A stretch of DNA of 64,000 nucleotides, taken from the NCBI GenBank assembly GCA_902590915.1, contig CACIYQ010000002.1, forward strand, positions 1 to 64,000, given 5' to 3'. Source of the stretch: an uncultured Pelagibacteraceae bacterium. GTDB lineage: Bacteria > Pseudomonadota > Alphaproteobacteria > Pelagibacterales > Pelagibacteraceae. Each line of letters starts with the position of its first letter. Position 1 is the first letter of the stretch. The notes under the pieces are model-generated. The model saw nothing but the letters and a program-made list of their open reading frames with translations. It was not told the DNA's origin and did not search any database. Made by a program: the position numbers and the translations under genes. Below, one piece after another: positions 17,544-26,771 of this stretch.

Positions 17544-18269
17544 ATGGCAGGACATTCTCACTGGGCTGGTATCAAGCATAAAAAAGGAAAAGCAGATAAA
17601 CAGCGTTCTAAAATTTTTTCAAAATTATCAAAAGAAATTACAGTCGCCGCAAAACTTGGCGATAAAGATCCTTCGATGAACCCTCGGTTAAGATCCGCTA
17701 TCCAAGCTGCAAGATCTGCAAATATGCCTAAAGACAACATTGAGAGAGCAATTGATAAATCTTCAACAACATCTGGATCAAATTTTGAGAATTTAAGATA
17801 TGAAGGATTTGGACCAGATAAAATTGCTGTTATTATTGAGACATTAACAGATAATAAAAATAGGACAGCCTCAAACATAAGAACAATTTTTCAAAAAAGC
17901 GGAGGAAGTTTAGGAACACAGGGATCAGCTTCACATAATTTTAAACAATTGGGAATTATCAAGATTGATCAAAAAGAAATTTCTGATGAAAATATTTTGG
18001 AATTAGCAATCGAAGCTGGAGCTGATGAATGTATATCACACAACGATTTTCATGAAATTCATTGTCCAGTCAGTGAGATCTATAATGTAAAAAAAAATTT
18101 AGAAAAAACAATAGTTGATTTTATTTCAACAAAAATTGAATGGATACCTCTAAATAGCATAGATATCGATAATGAAAAAAAAGATCAAGTTATAGGATTT
18201 CTAGATAGTTTAGAAGATGATGAAGATGTACAAAACGTTTTTTCTAATGTAAATTTAGAGGTTAATTAA
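17544..18269 (+). CDS. yebC: YebC/PmpR family DNA-binding / translation regulator
   Basis: 241 residues with the invariant N-terminus AGHSHWAGIKHKKGKADKQR and the NPRLRSAIQAARSANMPKDN segment. The second domain has YEGFGPDKIAVIIETLTDNKNRT. YebC proteins were named as transcription regulators; recent work on some members points to a role in translation of proline-rich stretches. It lies upstream of ruvC in the order found in many bacteria, with the stop overlapping the ruvC start. Confidence 0.93.
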   Translation: MAGHSHWAGIKHKKGKADKQRSKIFSKLSKEITVAAKLGDKDPSMNPRLRSAIQAARSANMPKDNIERAIDKSSTTSGSNFENLRYEGFGPDKIAVIIETLTDNKNRTASNIRTIFQKSGGSLGTQGSASHNFKQLGIIKIDQKEISDENILELAIEAGADECISHNDFHEIHCPVSEIYNVKKNLEKTIVDFISTKIEWIPLNSIDIDNEKKDQVIGFLDSLEDDEDVQNVFSNVNLEVN

Positions 18270-18760
18270 TGCTTATAATAGGAATTGACCCAGGAGTCTC
18301 AGGATCAATTTGTTTTTTTCAAGATGGAGTTATAAAAGATGTGGTTGAAATGCCAACTATGACTGATGGAAAAAAGAACAAGAAGCAAGTAAATGGATCT
18401 CAGATATTCAATGAAATATCAGAGAAAATAAAAAAAATTGATAAGAAAAATATAAAAGTAGTCATAGAGCATGTTACAGCAATGCCAGGCCAAGGAGTTA
18501 CTAGCATGTTCAATTTTGGTCAATCTTTTGGAATACTTAAAGGAATTTGTAGTGCCATGCAGCTTTCAGTCTATTTTGTTCGACCTGCAAAGTGGAAAAA
18601 ATATTTTAATTTAATTAATTCTGAAAAAGATGCAAGTAGAACAAGAGCAATTGAAATTTTTCCATATTATTCATCCTATCTTTCAAAAAAAAAGGATTCT
18701 AATAAGGCAGATGCTATTCTAATTGCTAGTTTTTTTTTTGAAACATTTAAAGAAGAGTAA
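18269..18760 (+). CDS. RuvC-like Holliday junction endonuclease, phage-type
   Basis: 163 residues of RNase H-like fold. The acidic residues are D7 in IGIDPG, E67 in VVIEHV and D148 in NKADAILIA. The centre reads HVTAMPGQGVTSMFNFGQSFG (about 68-88), a pattern I know from phage and plasmid RuvC-like proteins rather than from chromosomal RuvC. Position three before D148, where RuvC has its other aspartate, is N145, with D143 nearby. It sits at the normal yebC-ruvC position, but ruvA and ruvB do not follow; tolQ comes next after 53 bp. It probably resolves branched DNA; whether it works without RuvAB is unknown. Confidence 0.8.
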   Translation: MLIIGIDPGVSGSICFFQDGVIKDVVEMPTMTDGKKNKKQVNGSQIFNEISEKIKKIDKKNIKVVIEHVTAMPGQGVTSMFNFGQSFGILKGICSAMQLSVYFVRPAKWKKYFNLINSEKDASRTRAIEIFPYYSSYLSKKKDSNKADAILIASFFFETFKEE

Positions 18761-18813
18761 AAACAGAATAATTTAAGTCAAATTCATGACACATTTAAGT
18801 GTGAAAGATAATT

Positions 18814-19488
18814 ATGGAAGCAGATATTGCAGCAAAAGCTATCGAATTAGGGACTAGCACAGATTTTTCTTTATTTAGCTTATTTTTAAGAGCAGATATA
18901 ATCGTAAAATCAGTGATGATTATATTAATTCTTTGCTCGGTATACTCTTGGGCGGTGATTATAGATAAATTTAGATTGTTTAAAAAAATAAACAAATCCT
19001 CTGAGGAATTTGAGGAAAAATTTTGGAATTCCAAGTCTGCTGAAAATTTATATAACAGCTTACCATCGAAACTTGAGGATCCGATGGCCTTAGTTTTTCA
19101 AAATGCGATGGAAGGACTGTTAAAAAAAAAAACAAGACATAATTTAAGTGAAAGAACTAGCGCTCTTTTGGAAAGTGGTATCGAAAAACAAATGTCAAAA
19201 ATTGATAAAGGCTTTACTTTTTTAGCAACTGTTGGTTCCACGGCTCCATTTATAGGTTTATTTGGAACTGTTTGGGGCATCATGAATTCTTTTCAATCAA
19301 TTGCAATTTCAAGAAATACTAGTCTTGCAATAGTAGCACCAGGAATTGCCGAAGCATTATTTGCGACGGCATTAGGTTTACTAGCAGCAATACCTGCAGT
19401 TGTTGCTTATAATAAATTTAACAACGATTCTAAGAAATATTCTGAAAAATTAGAAAATTTTTCGAAAAGATTTTTAACTATAATCTAA
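18814..19488 (+). CDS. tolQ: Tol-Pal system proton channel subunit TolQ
   Basis: 224 residues with three membrane helices (about 22-45, 128-155, 170-195). Conserved family segments are FTFLATVGSTAPFIGLFGTVWGIMNSF and IAPGIAEALFATALGLLAAIPAVVAYNKF (VAPGIAEAL). TolQ with TolR forms the inner-membrane proton channel that energises TolA to keep the outer membrane attached during division. It begins the operon tolQ-tolR-tolA-tolB-pal-cpoB. The 53-bp gap before it holds the likely promoter. Confidence 0.94.
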   Translation: MEADIAAKAIELGTSTDFSLFSLFLRADIIVKSVMIILILCSVYSWAVIIDKFRLFKKINKSSEEFEEKFWNSKSAENLYNSLPSKLEDPMALVFQNAMEGLLKKKTRHNLSERTSALLESGIEKQMSKIDKGFTFLATVGSTAPFIGLFGTVWGIMNSFQSIAISRNTSLAIVAPGIAEALFATALGLLAAIPAVVAYNKFNNDSKKYSEKLENFSKRFLTII

Positions 19489-19905
19489 ATGGCATTTAAA
19501 TTAAATCGCTCTTCAAAAGAACCCATGAGCGAAATTAATGTTACCCCATTTGTTGATGTAATGTTGGTATTACTTATTATTTTTATGGTAACAGCACCTT
19601 TATTAACTGTCGGTGTTCAAGTAGATTTACCTGAAAGTTCTGCTGACTCTCTTCCTGAAGAAACAGAACCATTAACACTATCCATAAATGCAAAAGGTGA
19701 AATTTTTATACAAGAATCTAAAGTAGAATATAAAAACATTATTGCAAAAGTTTTGGCAGTCTCAAAAAATAGAACGGATACAAGAATTTATGTTAGAGGT
19801 GACAAAACTATAAATTATGGACGAGTTCTTGAAATAATGGGACTTCTTTCAGGATCAGGTTTTACAAAGGTAGCATTAATTTCGGAACCTTACAAACAGA
19901 GATAG
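19489..19905 (+). CDS. tolR: Tol-Pal system protein TolR
   Basis: 138 residues. The N-terminal MSEINVTPFVDVMLVLLIIFMVTAP stretch contains the channel aspartate (about residue 23) and the single membrane helix; the rest is the periplasmic ExbD/TolR domain (IYVRGDKTINYGRVLEIMG). It starts directly after the tolQ stop, and tolA follows after 5 nt. ExbD is excluded by the operon context. Confidence 0.94.
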   Translation: MAFKLNRSSKEPMSEINVTPFVDVMLVLLIIFMVTAPLLTVGVQVDLPESSADSLPEETEPLTLSINAKGEIFIQESKVEYKNIIAKVLAVSKNRTDTRIYVRGDKTINYGRVLEIMGLLSGSGFTKVALISEPYKQR

Positions 19906-19910
19906 TTAAA

Positions 19911-20771
19911 GTGAATAGTAGTATACTTATCTCTTCTATTTTTCATGCAGTATTGATAATTGTCACTGCGTTGAGCTTACCCTTTTTATCAAAAAAACCT
20001 TTGAATATTCCTCCTATAGTATCTGTTGAATTAATCCAGATCGCTGAAAAAACAAATATTCCTTTTGCTCCAAAAGCAAAAAAAATATTAGAGAAAGTTA
20101 AAGAAAAAGAAAAGCTGGTTTCTGAACAAGCTCCACCAAAAAAAGTAAAAAAAACAAAAACTAAAACTGTAGTTTCTCCTGATCAAAAGAATAATAAAAT
20201 TGAAAGTCAAACTCCAGAGGCAATTCCGCTCCCAGATAAAACAGTTAAGAAAGTTCAAACAAAAGAGGAAAACAAACAAAATCCAGAAAAAGTTGATAAG
20301 GAAGTGAAGCAAGTTTCAGAGTTTGAAAAAAAAGATTTATTTGATCCAAATAATATTGCAGCATTAATTGACAAATCTAAAGAGGAAAGTGCAGAGTTAG
20401 TAAAAAAAAATAACGATATTACTCAAGATCAAGAAAGAAATATTGAGAACACAGGTCTTACATTAAGTGAAGAAGATGCTCTTAAAGCTCAAATTTTTGG
20501 ATGCTGGAGTATTCCTTTGGGCTTACCTTACAATGAAAATCTGTTAGTAAGAATTAAATTAAAATTAAAACCTGATGGATCGGTTACAAAAACAGAAATT
20601 CTGGATCATGCAAGGATGAATAAACCAGGGCAAGGTTTCTACAAAGTGTTAGCTGAAAGCGCATTAAGAGCTGTAAAGTTATGTCAGCCATTACGAGTTC
20701 CTACAACTGGTTATGAAAGATGGAAGGAATTACAATTAAATTTTGATGCAAGAGAGATGTTAGAAGGATAA
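19911..20771 (+). CDS. tolA: Tol-Pal system protein TolA (periplasm-spanning)
   Basis: 286 residues starting at GTG. One membrane helix (about 5-27) is followed by a long lysine/proline/glutamate-rich linker (about 40-175) and a C-terminal globular domain (about 180-286) starting SEEDALKAQIFGCWSIPLG, the TonB/TolA C-terminal pattern. It spans the periplasm and links the TolQR channel to Pal and TolB. The linker is the most variable part of TolA, so only the ends are recognisable. Position between tolR and tolB settles the call. Confidence 0.88.
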   Translation: MNSSILISSIFHAVLIIVTALSLPFLSKKPLNIPPIVSVELIQIAEKTNIPFAPKAKKILEKVKEKEKLVSEQAPPKKVKKTKTKTVVSPDQKNNKIESQTPEAIPLPDKTVKKVQTKEENKQNPEKVDKEVKQVSEFEKKDLFDPNNIAALIDKSKEESAELVKKNNDITQDQERNIENTGLTLSEEDALKAQIFGCWSIPLGLPYNENLLVRIKLKLKPDGSVTKTEILDHARMNKPGQGFYKVLAESALRAVKLCQPLRVPTTGYERWKELQLNFDAREMLEG

Positions 20772-20783
20772 TATAAATTATTT

Positions 20784-22124
20784 ATGATAAAAAAAATTAT
20801 AACATTAATTTTAATTTTAATTCCAATAAAATCCTTCGCATTAATTGAAGTCGATATTACCCGAGGTAATCTGGATCCTCTTCCCATAGCAGTTTCTCCT
20901 CTGTCTATCGATGAAAAATCTAAAAAAAGTTTTAAGAAGATTTTAAATAAAAAAAACATTGGAGAAGAGATTTCAAATATTGTTGAAAATAATTTAAGGA
21001 CATCAGGATTGTTTAATCCTTTAAGTAAAGAAGCTTTTTTACAAGCCCCAGATATTGCTAACCTAAAACCAAGATTTGAGGATTGGAACTTAATCAAAGC
21101 ACAAGCACTTATCACAGGAAAGGTAAGTAATGTAGATCAAAAATTAAGAGTTGAATTTAGACTTTGGGATGTACTAGCTGCTAAAGAAATGTTGGCATTA
21201 GCATTTACAACAGTCCCAGATAATTGGCGAAGAGTAGGCCACATAATCTCTGATAAAATTTATGAGAGGCTGACAGGAGAAAAAGGATATTTTGATACTA
21301 GAATTATTTATGTTGCTGAGGAAGGCCCAAAAACACAAAGAATAAAAAAATTAGCAATTATGGATCAAGATGGTTTCAATAACAAATTTTTAACTTTAGG
21401 TAATGAATTGGTGCTTACCCCAAGATTTAATCCTACAAGTCAAATGGTTACTTATTTATCTTACTTTAAAAATCTTCCTAGAGTTTACCTATTAGATATC
21501 GAGACAGGGACCCAGGAAGTTGTAGGAGATTTTCCTGGTATGACATTTGCACCAAGATTTTCTCCAGATGGAAAAAAAATTATTATGAGTTTAGCAAAAG
21601 ATGGAAAATCAGATATTTATACTATGGACTTAGAGAATAGAATTGTGGAAAAAATTACAAATCATCCATCTATTGATACCTCACCCTCTTACTCACCTGA
21701 TGGAGAATATGTGACGTTTAACTCTGACAGAAGTGGTTATCAGCAAATTTATATCATGAAAAGTGATGGTAGTGATGTCAAAAGAATTTCATTTGGGAAT
21801 GGACTTTATGGAACTCCAGTTTGGTCACCTAGGGGAGATTTAATTGCCTTTACCAAGTTACATAAAGGTAAGTTTTATATCGGTGTTATGAGAACAGATG
21901 GAAAAGGTGAAAGGTTGTTAACTGAAAATTACTATCAAGAAGCTCCTTCATGGTCACCAAACGGCAGAGTGTTAATTTTTTACAGAGAAACAAAGACTGA
22001 CGACAAAGGAGAGGGTTTTACTGCAAAGTTGTGGTCTATTGATTTGACGGGTTACAATGAGCGTCAAATAAAGACACCAACGGACGCGTCTGACCCATCA
22101 TGGTCATCTTTATTAAGTAATTAA
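20784..22124 (+). CDS. tolB: Tol-Pal system periplasmic beta-propeller TolB
   Basis: 446 residues with a signal peptide ([19 protein letters not shown], cleavage after about 19). The N-terminal alpha/beta domain spans about 25-165; the C-terminal propeller contains repeated PD40/WD-like units, each with an F/W-S-P-D/N-G turn ([34 protein letters not shown]). TolB binds Pal and TolA in the periplasm. Length matches the family. It is the fourth gene of the tol operon; a 105-bp gap before pal may hold a second promoter. Confidence 0.95.
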   Translation: MIKKIITLILILIPIKSFALIEVDITRGNLDPLPIAVSPLSIDEKSKKSFKKILNKKNIGEEISNIVENNLRTSGLFNPLSKEAFLQAPDIANLKPRFEDWNLIKAQALITGKVSNVDQKLRVEFRLWDVLAAKEMLALAFTTVPDNWRRVGHIISDKIYERLTGEKGYFDTRIIYVAEEGPKTQRIKKLAIMDQDGFNNKFLTLGNELVLTPRFNPTSQMVTYLSYFKNLPRVYLLDIETGTQEVVGDFPGMTFAPRFSPDGKKIIMSLAKDGKSDIYTMDLENRIVEKITNHPSIDTSPSYSPDGEYVTFNSDRSGYQQIYIMKSDGSDVKRISFGNGLYGTPVWSPRGDLIAFTKLHKGKFYIGVMRTDGKGERLLTENYYQEAPSWSPNGRVLIFYRETKTDDKGEGFTAKLWSIDLTGYNERQIKTPTDASDPSWSSLLSN

Positions 22125-22154
22125 TAAATTTAACCTTAGAATTATTGAAATTTC

Positions 22155-22183
22155 TTGATTTTTACACTTGAAACCTCTAATTA
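22155..22183 (+). promoter_or_regulatory. Possible sigma-70 promoter for pal
   Basis: TTGATT at 22155-22160, 17-nt spacer, TAATTA at 22178-22183, 46 bp before the chosen pal start. It matches spacing but both hexamers are imperfect, and AT-rich sequence makes chance matches common. A separate promoter for pal is plausible because this is the largest gap in the tol run. Confidence 0.3.
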
Positions 22184-22229
22184 GTTGTGAAAAAGTAAAA
22201 CTTTGAAATTAGCAGCAAGGAGCAATTTA

Positions 22230-22721
22230 ATGACATTAAGCAAAATTTTTAAAAACTCACTTTTGGTATTAACAGCATGCTTGGTCCTAACAGCGTGTGC
22301 AACAAAAAAAGAAATTGCAACTGATATTAAAGGTTCAATGCAAGGTGATGTTTATACTGGTACAGACACAGTTGAATATTTAGCTGAAGGTGTTCCAGAC
22401 AGAGTTTTCTTTGCAACAAATGAGTCAATATTAACCACAGCTTCTAGAGAAACTTTAAGAGCACAAGCAGCATGGTTAAGAAAAAATTCAGGTATTAATA
22501 TAGTGCTTGAAGGCCATGCCGATGAAAGAGGAACTAGAGAATACAATTTAGCCCTTGGAGAGAGAAGAGCTAATGCAGCTAAAGATTATTTAATGACTTA
22601 TGGTATATCTTCTGACAGAATTACAGTTTTAAGTTATGGAAAAGAAAGACCAGTTGACTCTGGTTCAAATCCATTGTCTTGGTCAAAAAACAGAAGATCA
22701 GTTACTGTTAAAGCAAATTAA
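22230..22721 (+). CDS. pal: Peptidoglycan-associated lipoprotein Pal
   Basis: 163 residues from the ATG at 22230, chosen over an upstream in-frame TTG at 22203 because an AAGGAG ribosome-binding site lies 7 nt before it (22217-22222). The lipoprotein signal ends LTAC (the second of two such motifs, ACLVLTAC), and the lipidated cysteine is followed by ATKKE. The C-terminal OmpA domain (about 60-163) has VLEGHADERGTREYNLALGERRA and the DRITVLSYGKERP segment. Pal anchors the outer membrane to peptidoglycan and binds TolB/TolA. The strong Shine-Dalgarno, rare in this window, suggests high expression. Confidence 0.95.
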   Translation: MTLSKIFKNSLLVLTACLVLTACATKKEIATDIKGSMQGDVYTGTDTVEYLAEGVPDRVFFATNESILTTASRETLRAQAAWLRKNSGINIVLEGHADERGTREYNLALGERRANAAKDYLMTYGISSDRITVLSYGKERPVDSGSNPLSWSKNRRSVTVKAN

Positions 22722-22733
22722 AAATTTAGGTAT

Positions 22734-22774
22734 AAAGACCCCAGCTACGTCAGTGGCTTTGGGGTCTTTTTTTT
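22734..22774 (+). terminator. Intrinsic terminator after pal
   Basis: AAAGACCCC (22734-22742) pairs with GGGGTCTTT (22761-22769) across an 18-nt loop, followed by a run of eight or more T. It lies 12 nt after the pal stop. It is the clearest rho-independent terminator I see in the window and separates pal from cpoB, probably partially, so that Pal is made in excess. Confidence 0.9.
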
Positions 22775-22805
22775 GCCATTTTTATACTCATAAAGTAATC
22801 TACAG

Positions 22806-23813
22806 ATGAGATTGGTATTTAAATTAATTGTATTAAAAATTATTTTTGTTTTTAATTTTGCCATAATAAGTAATTCCTTTGCAGACAATCACAATATCTA
22901 TGAAACTTTAGAGATTATTAAAAATGACCTTAAAACTCTTGAGAGAGCGGTCTACTCTGGATCAATAGAGGTAGAAAATTCATCAGCAAGTACCTCAGAG
23001 TTAAAAATTGATCCAAATTCAGAAGATGTTCTAACAAGACATTTACTCAAATTATCTGAAATCGAAGAACAGTTCAGAGAATTAACAAACAAATTTGAAG
23101 AGATAAATTTTAAATTAGATAAACTTTCTAATAGATTGTCAAAAATTCAAGCTGATAATCAAGTAAGATTTCAAGACATTGAATCATCACTTAACTCAGA
23201 AACATTAAGTGAAAGTTCGTCTAAATTAAGCTTAAAACCTAAAATAGATGAAAACAAAAATCTTCCAGGAAGTTCTCAGCCCCAAGATCTTGGTTCAATA
23301 TCATATAAAGATACAGAAACTTCAGATACATCTCAACGAATTCAATCAGTTGAAACTACTGCCACAATTGTAACGGAAAGTTTTCAATCAGAAGATAAAC
23401 TATTACCCCAAGATGTTTCACCAGAACAACAGTATGAATTTGCAACTAGTTTTTTAAAAGTGGGAGACTATAGTACAGCTGAGAGAGCTTTTAGAGAATT
23501 TGTTCTATCAAATACAGATCACGAACTAGCGGGAAGTGCTCAGTATTGGTATGCAGAAACATTTAGGATAAGACAATTATATACTGATGCTGCAACTGCA
23601 TATTTAGAGGGATATCAAAAATATCCAAAAGGAAAGAAGGCCCCAATAAACTTATTAAAACTAGGTGTATCAATGGTACAAATTGGAGAAAAAGATCAGG
23701 GATGTAAAATGATTAATGGTGTAGCGCTTCAATATCCTAAAGCAAATCAATCAGTATTACAAAAAGCAAAATATGAGTCCAAAAAATTTGAATGTATCAA
23801 ACAAGACTCATAA
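22806..23813 (+). CDS. cpoB: Tol-Pal associated periplasmic protein CpoB (YbgF)
   Basis: 335 residues. Signal peptide about 1-26 (ends NSFADN). An N-terminal coiled coil (about 30-120; RHLLKLSEIEEQFRELTNKFEEINFKLD) is followed by a low-complexity Ser/Thr/Gln linker (about 120-200) and a C-terminal TPR domain: EQQYEFATSFLKVGDYSTAERAF, SAQYWYAETFRIRQLYTDAA. CpoB coordinates outer membrane constriction and septal peptidoglycan synthesis. The gene is downstream of pal but beyond a terminator, and its 3' end overlaps tilS by 41 nt. Confidence 0.9.
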   Translation: MRLVFKLIVLKIIFVFNFAIISNSFADNHNIYETLEIIKNDLKTLERAVYSGSIEVENSSASTSELKIDPNSEDVLTRHLLKLSEIEEQFRELTNKFEEINFKLDKLSNRLSKIQADNQVRFQDIESSLNSETLSESSSKLSLKPKIDENKNLPGSSQPQDLGSISYKDTETSDTSQRIQSVETTATIVTESFQSEDKLLPQDVSPEQQYEFATSFLKVGDYSTAERAFREFVLSNTDHELAGSAQYWYAETFRIRQLYTDAATAYLEGYQKYPKGKKAPINLLKLGVSMVQIGEKDQGCKMINGVALQYPKANQSVLQKAKYESKKFECIKQDS

Positions 23814-24807
23814 AAATTTACTAAACAAATTAAGAGATAAAAGAATATTTCAAATTTATAGAAAATTTGAAAATGTTCTTAAATTGAAACAGGATTTTAT
23901 TGTTGGGGTTTCTGGCGGTCCAGATAGCTTGGCTCTATGTTTCCTAACAAAAATTTATGCAATTAAAAAATCATGTAATGTTTATTATTACATAATCGAT
24001 CATAGACTAAGAAAAAATTCAACCTCTGAAGCACAATTGGTAAAAAAGTTGTTAAAAAAATATAATATAATGTCAAATATTTTAAAGTGGTATGGAAAAA
24101 AACCTAAGAGTAATATCCAGTCTTTAGCTAGAAATAAAAGATATAGTCTTTTGATTAGTCAAGCTAAAAAATTGGATATAAACACTATTTTAACAGGTCA
24201 TCACTTAGACGACTTGTATGAAAATTTTTTTATAAGAATTTTAAGAGGAAGTGGGCTTAACGGCTTAGTTTCTTTTAGTGAAAAAACTTTTACAAATGAA
24301 GTAAATTTTCTTAGACCGTTGATAAGTTTTGAAAAAAAACATTTAAGTTACGTTACCAAAAATGTTTTTAAAACTTATATTGAGGACCCTTCTAATGAGA
24401 ATAATAAATTTAAAAGAGTTAGGATAAGAAAGTTAATAAAACATCTTCAGAACGATGGATTGGATAAGAACAAGTTTTTATTAACAATTAAAAATTTAAA
24501 AGACTCTAATGAAACTATTAAATTTTATGTTGCAAAAAATTTAAAAGATAATTCATATATTTATAAAGACAAAAGCAAAATCATTTTAAATGAACAATTT
24601 TTTAACCAACCCCATGAAGTAACTTTTAGATCGTTAACAGAAATAATTAAATTTGTTGGAAAAAAATATTATCCTGTTAGAGGTAAGAAAATTAGTACTA
24701 TTATAGATAAATTAAAAAGAGATAAGAGTATTTCTCTTAAGTTTACACTTGGGAATTGCATTATTTATAAAGTGCATCAGTCAATAATAGTCCTAAAAGA
24801 GCACTAA
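23773..24807 (+). CDS. tilS: tRNA(Ile)-lysidine synthase
   Basis: 344 residues. The ATP pyrophosphatase P-loop is VGVSGGPDSLALCF (about 43-56), followed by the family's IIDHRLRKNS and TGHHLDDLYENFFIRILRGSGLNGL (about 139-163). It replaces C34 of tRNA-Ile(CAT) with lysidine so that it reads AUA, a codon used heavily in this AT-rich genome. The ATG lies inside cpoB (41-nt overlap). A start further in cannot be excluded since the conserved part begins about residue 35. Confidence 0.9.
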   Translation: MSPKNLNVSNKTHKNLLNKLRDKRIFQIYRKFENVLKLKQDFIVGVSGGPDSLALCFLTKIYAIKKSCNVYYYIIDHRLRKNSTSEAQLVKKLLKKYNIMSNILKWYGKKPKSNIQSLARNKRYSLLISQAKKLDINTILTGHHLDDLYENFFIRILRGSGLNGLVSFSEKTFTNEVNFLRPLISFEKKHLSYVTKNVFKTYIEDPSNENNKFKRVRIRKLIKHLQNDGLDKNKFLLTIKNLKDSNETIKFYVAKNLKDNSYIYKDKSKIILNEQFFNQPHEVTFRSLTEIIKFVGKKYYPVRGKKISTIIDKLKRDKSISLKFTLGNCIIYKVHQSIIVLKEH

Positions 24808-24870
24808 ACATAATATTTTCATTGATATTTTGTCACTTGTTTAATTGATAATAATTCTTATTTTAATGTA

Positions 24871-26763
24871 ATGAATTTAAAAAATCTAGCAATGTGGGGA
24901 ATAATAGTTTTCTTAACTATAGGTCTCTACAATATGTTCAAGAGCCCTCAATCGAGTCCTAGAGGAGGCAATCAAATAATTTTTTCTGATTTTTTAACGT
25001 CAGTTGACAATGGAGAAGTTTTAAAGGTTGAGATACAAGGTAACAACATCAAAGGGGTTTACTCTAATGGAAATTCGTTCTCTACTTACTCTCCCAACGA
25101 CCCAAATTTAATTGAAAAATTATCAGAAAAAGGAGTAAGCATTTCAGCTGCTCCTTTAGAGGAAAAAATGCCATCTTTATTTGGCGTATTACTATCTTGG
25201 TTTCCTATGCTACTATTAATTGCTGTTTGGATTTTCTTCATGAGACAGATGCAAGGTGGAAGAGGTGGAGCAATGGGATTTGGAAAATCAAAAGCAAAAA
25301 TGATGAATGAGCTTAAGGGAAAAGTTACATTCAACGATGTTGCAGGGGTAGAGGAAGCTAAAGAAGAAGTTGAGGAAATTGTAGAATTTTTAAAAGATCC
25401 AAAAAAATTCAGTAGGCTTGGAGGTAAAATACCGAGAGGTGCATTATTGGTTGGCCCCCCTGGAACAGGAAAAACTCTTTTAGCTAGAGCAATTGCTGGA
25501 GAAGCAGGAGTACCTTTTTTTACTATTTCAGGTTCAGATTTTGTTGAGATGTTTGTCGGTGTTGGTGCATCAAGAGTAAGAGATATGTTTGAACAGGGAA
25601 AGAAAAATTCACCATGCATAATTTTTATTGACGAAATTGATGCTGTTGGAAGAAGTCGTGGAGCAGGTTTGGGAGGTGGCAATGACGAGAGAGAACAAAC
25701 ATTAAACCAATTATTAGTCGAAATGGATGGTTTCGATACTAACGAAGGAGTTATTATAATTGCTGCAACTAACAGACCAGATGTTTTAGATCCTGCATTA
25801 TTAAGGCCAGGTAGATTTGATAGACAAGTAGTTGTCTCCAATCCAGACATAATAGGAAGAGAAAAAATTCTAAAAGTTCATGTTAAGAAAATTAAGATGG
25901 CTCCAGATGTTAACTTAAGAACTGTTGCAAGAGGCACGCCAGGATTTTCAGGTGCAGACCTTGCAAACCTTGTAAACGAGGCAGCTCTATTAGCAGCTAG
26001 AAAAAATAAGCGGATTGTTACATTAACAGAATTTGAGGATGCGAAAGATAAAGTAATGATGGGATCTGAAAGAAGATCAATGGTAATGACTGAAGAAGAG
26101 AAAACTTTGACAGCTTATCATGAAGCTGGACATGCAATTGTAACTATTAATGAGAGTGCAGCATATCCAATTCACAAAGCTACTATAATTCCAAGGGGAA
26201 GAGCTTTAGGTATGGTTATGCAACTACCTGAAAGAGATGAATTATCGCAAACACGTGAGCAGCTACATGCCCAACTTGCTATTGCAATGGGTGGAAGGGT
26301 AGCAGAAGAAATAATATTTGGTGAAGATAAAGTTACTACTGGAGCATCTAGTGATATCGAACAAGCAACTAAAAGAGCTCGAGCAATGGTCATGAGAGCA
26401 GGATTAAGCAAGGAGCTTGGACCGGTCGCATACGGAGAAAACGAGGAAGAAGTTTTCTTAGGTAGATCAGTTGCAAGACAACAAAATATGTCAGAAGAAA
26501 CTGCACAAAAAGTTGACTCTGAAATAAGAAAAATAGTTGATAAAGGTTATGAAAGAGCAAGAAAAGTACTCACTGAAAAAATTGACGATTTGCACAAGTT
26601 AGCTAAAGCACTTTTAACATATGAAACTCTCTCAGGAGAGGAAATAGAAAATCTGATAAACAAAAATCTTTATCCAAAAGACAAAGAGGATATTAAGGTT
26701 GAGGATAATGATAAAGGTTCTGCACTAAGTTCATTAGGACTTAAACCAAAGATAGTACACTAA
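24871..26763 (+). CDS. ftsH: ATP-dependent zinc metalloprotease FtsH
   Basis: 630 residues. Two membrane helices (about 5-22 and 105-125) flank a short periplasmic domain. The AAA domain has Walker A GPPGTGKT (about 198), the pore motif [13 protein letters not shown], Walker [16 protein letters not shown] and the second region of homology [18 protein letters not shown]. The protease site is HEAGHA (about 420). It degrades membrane proteins and short-lived regulators such as sigma-32, whose gene is at 31258-32151. The HflK and HflC partners are at 55165-57141. It follows tilS, as in many Proteobacteria. Confidence 0.97.
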   Translation: MNLKNLAMWGIIVFLTIGLYNMFKSPQSSPRGGNQIIFSDFLTSVDNGEVLKVEIQGNNIKGVYSNGNSFSTYSPNDPNLIEKLSEKGVSISAAPLEEKMPSLFGVLLSWFPMLLLIAVWIFFMRQMQGGRGGAMGFGKSKAKMMNELKGKVTFNDVAGVEEAKEEVEEIVEFLKDPKKFSRLGGKIPRGALLVGPPGTGKTLLARAIAGEAGVPFFTISGSDFVEMFVGVGASRVRDMFEQGKKNSPCIIFIDEIDAVGRSRGAGLGGGNDEREQTLNQLLVEMDGFDTNEGVIIIAATNRPDVLDPALLRPGRFDRQVVVSNPDIIGREKILKVHVKKIKMAPDVNLRTVARGTPGFSGADLANLVNEAALLAARKNKRIVTLTEFEDAKDKVMMGSERRSMVMTEEEKTLTAYHEAGHAIVTINESAAYPIHKATIIPRGRALGMVMQLPERDELSQTREQLHAQLAIAMGGRVAEEIIFGEDKVTTGASSDIEQATKRARAMVMRAGLSKELGPVAYGENEEEVFLGRSVARQQNMSEETAQKVDSEIRKIVDKGYERARKVLTEKIDDLHKLAKALLTYETLSGEEIENLINKNLYPKDKEDIKVEDNDKGSALSSLGLKPKIVH

Positions 26764-26771
26764 ACTAATAA

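Noticed and set aside
25086-25850. A 254-codon open frame antisense to ftsH
   Set aside because: Codon bias of ftsH leaves the opposite strand open; the product has no domain and is rich in Ser/Pro/Ile as expected for a shadow frame.
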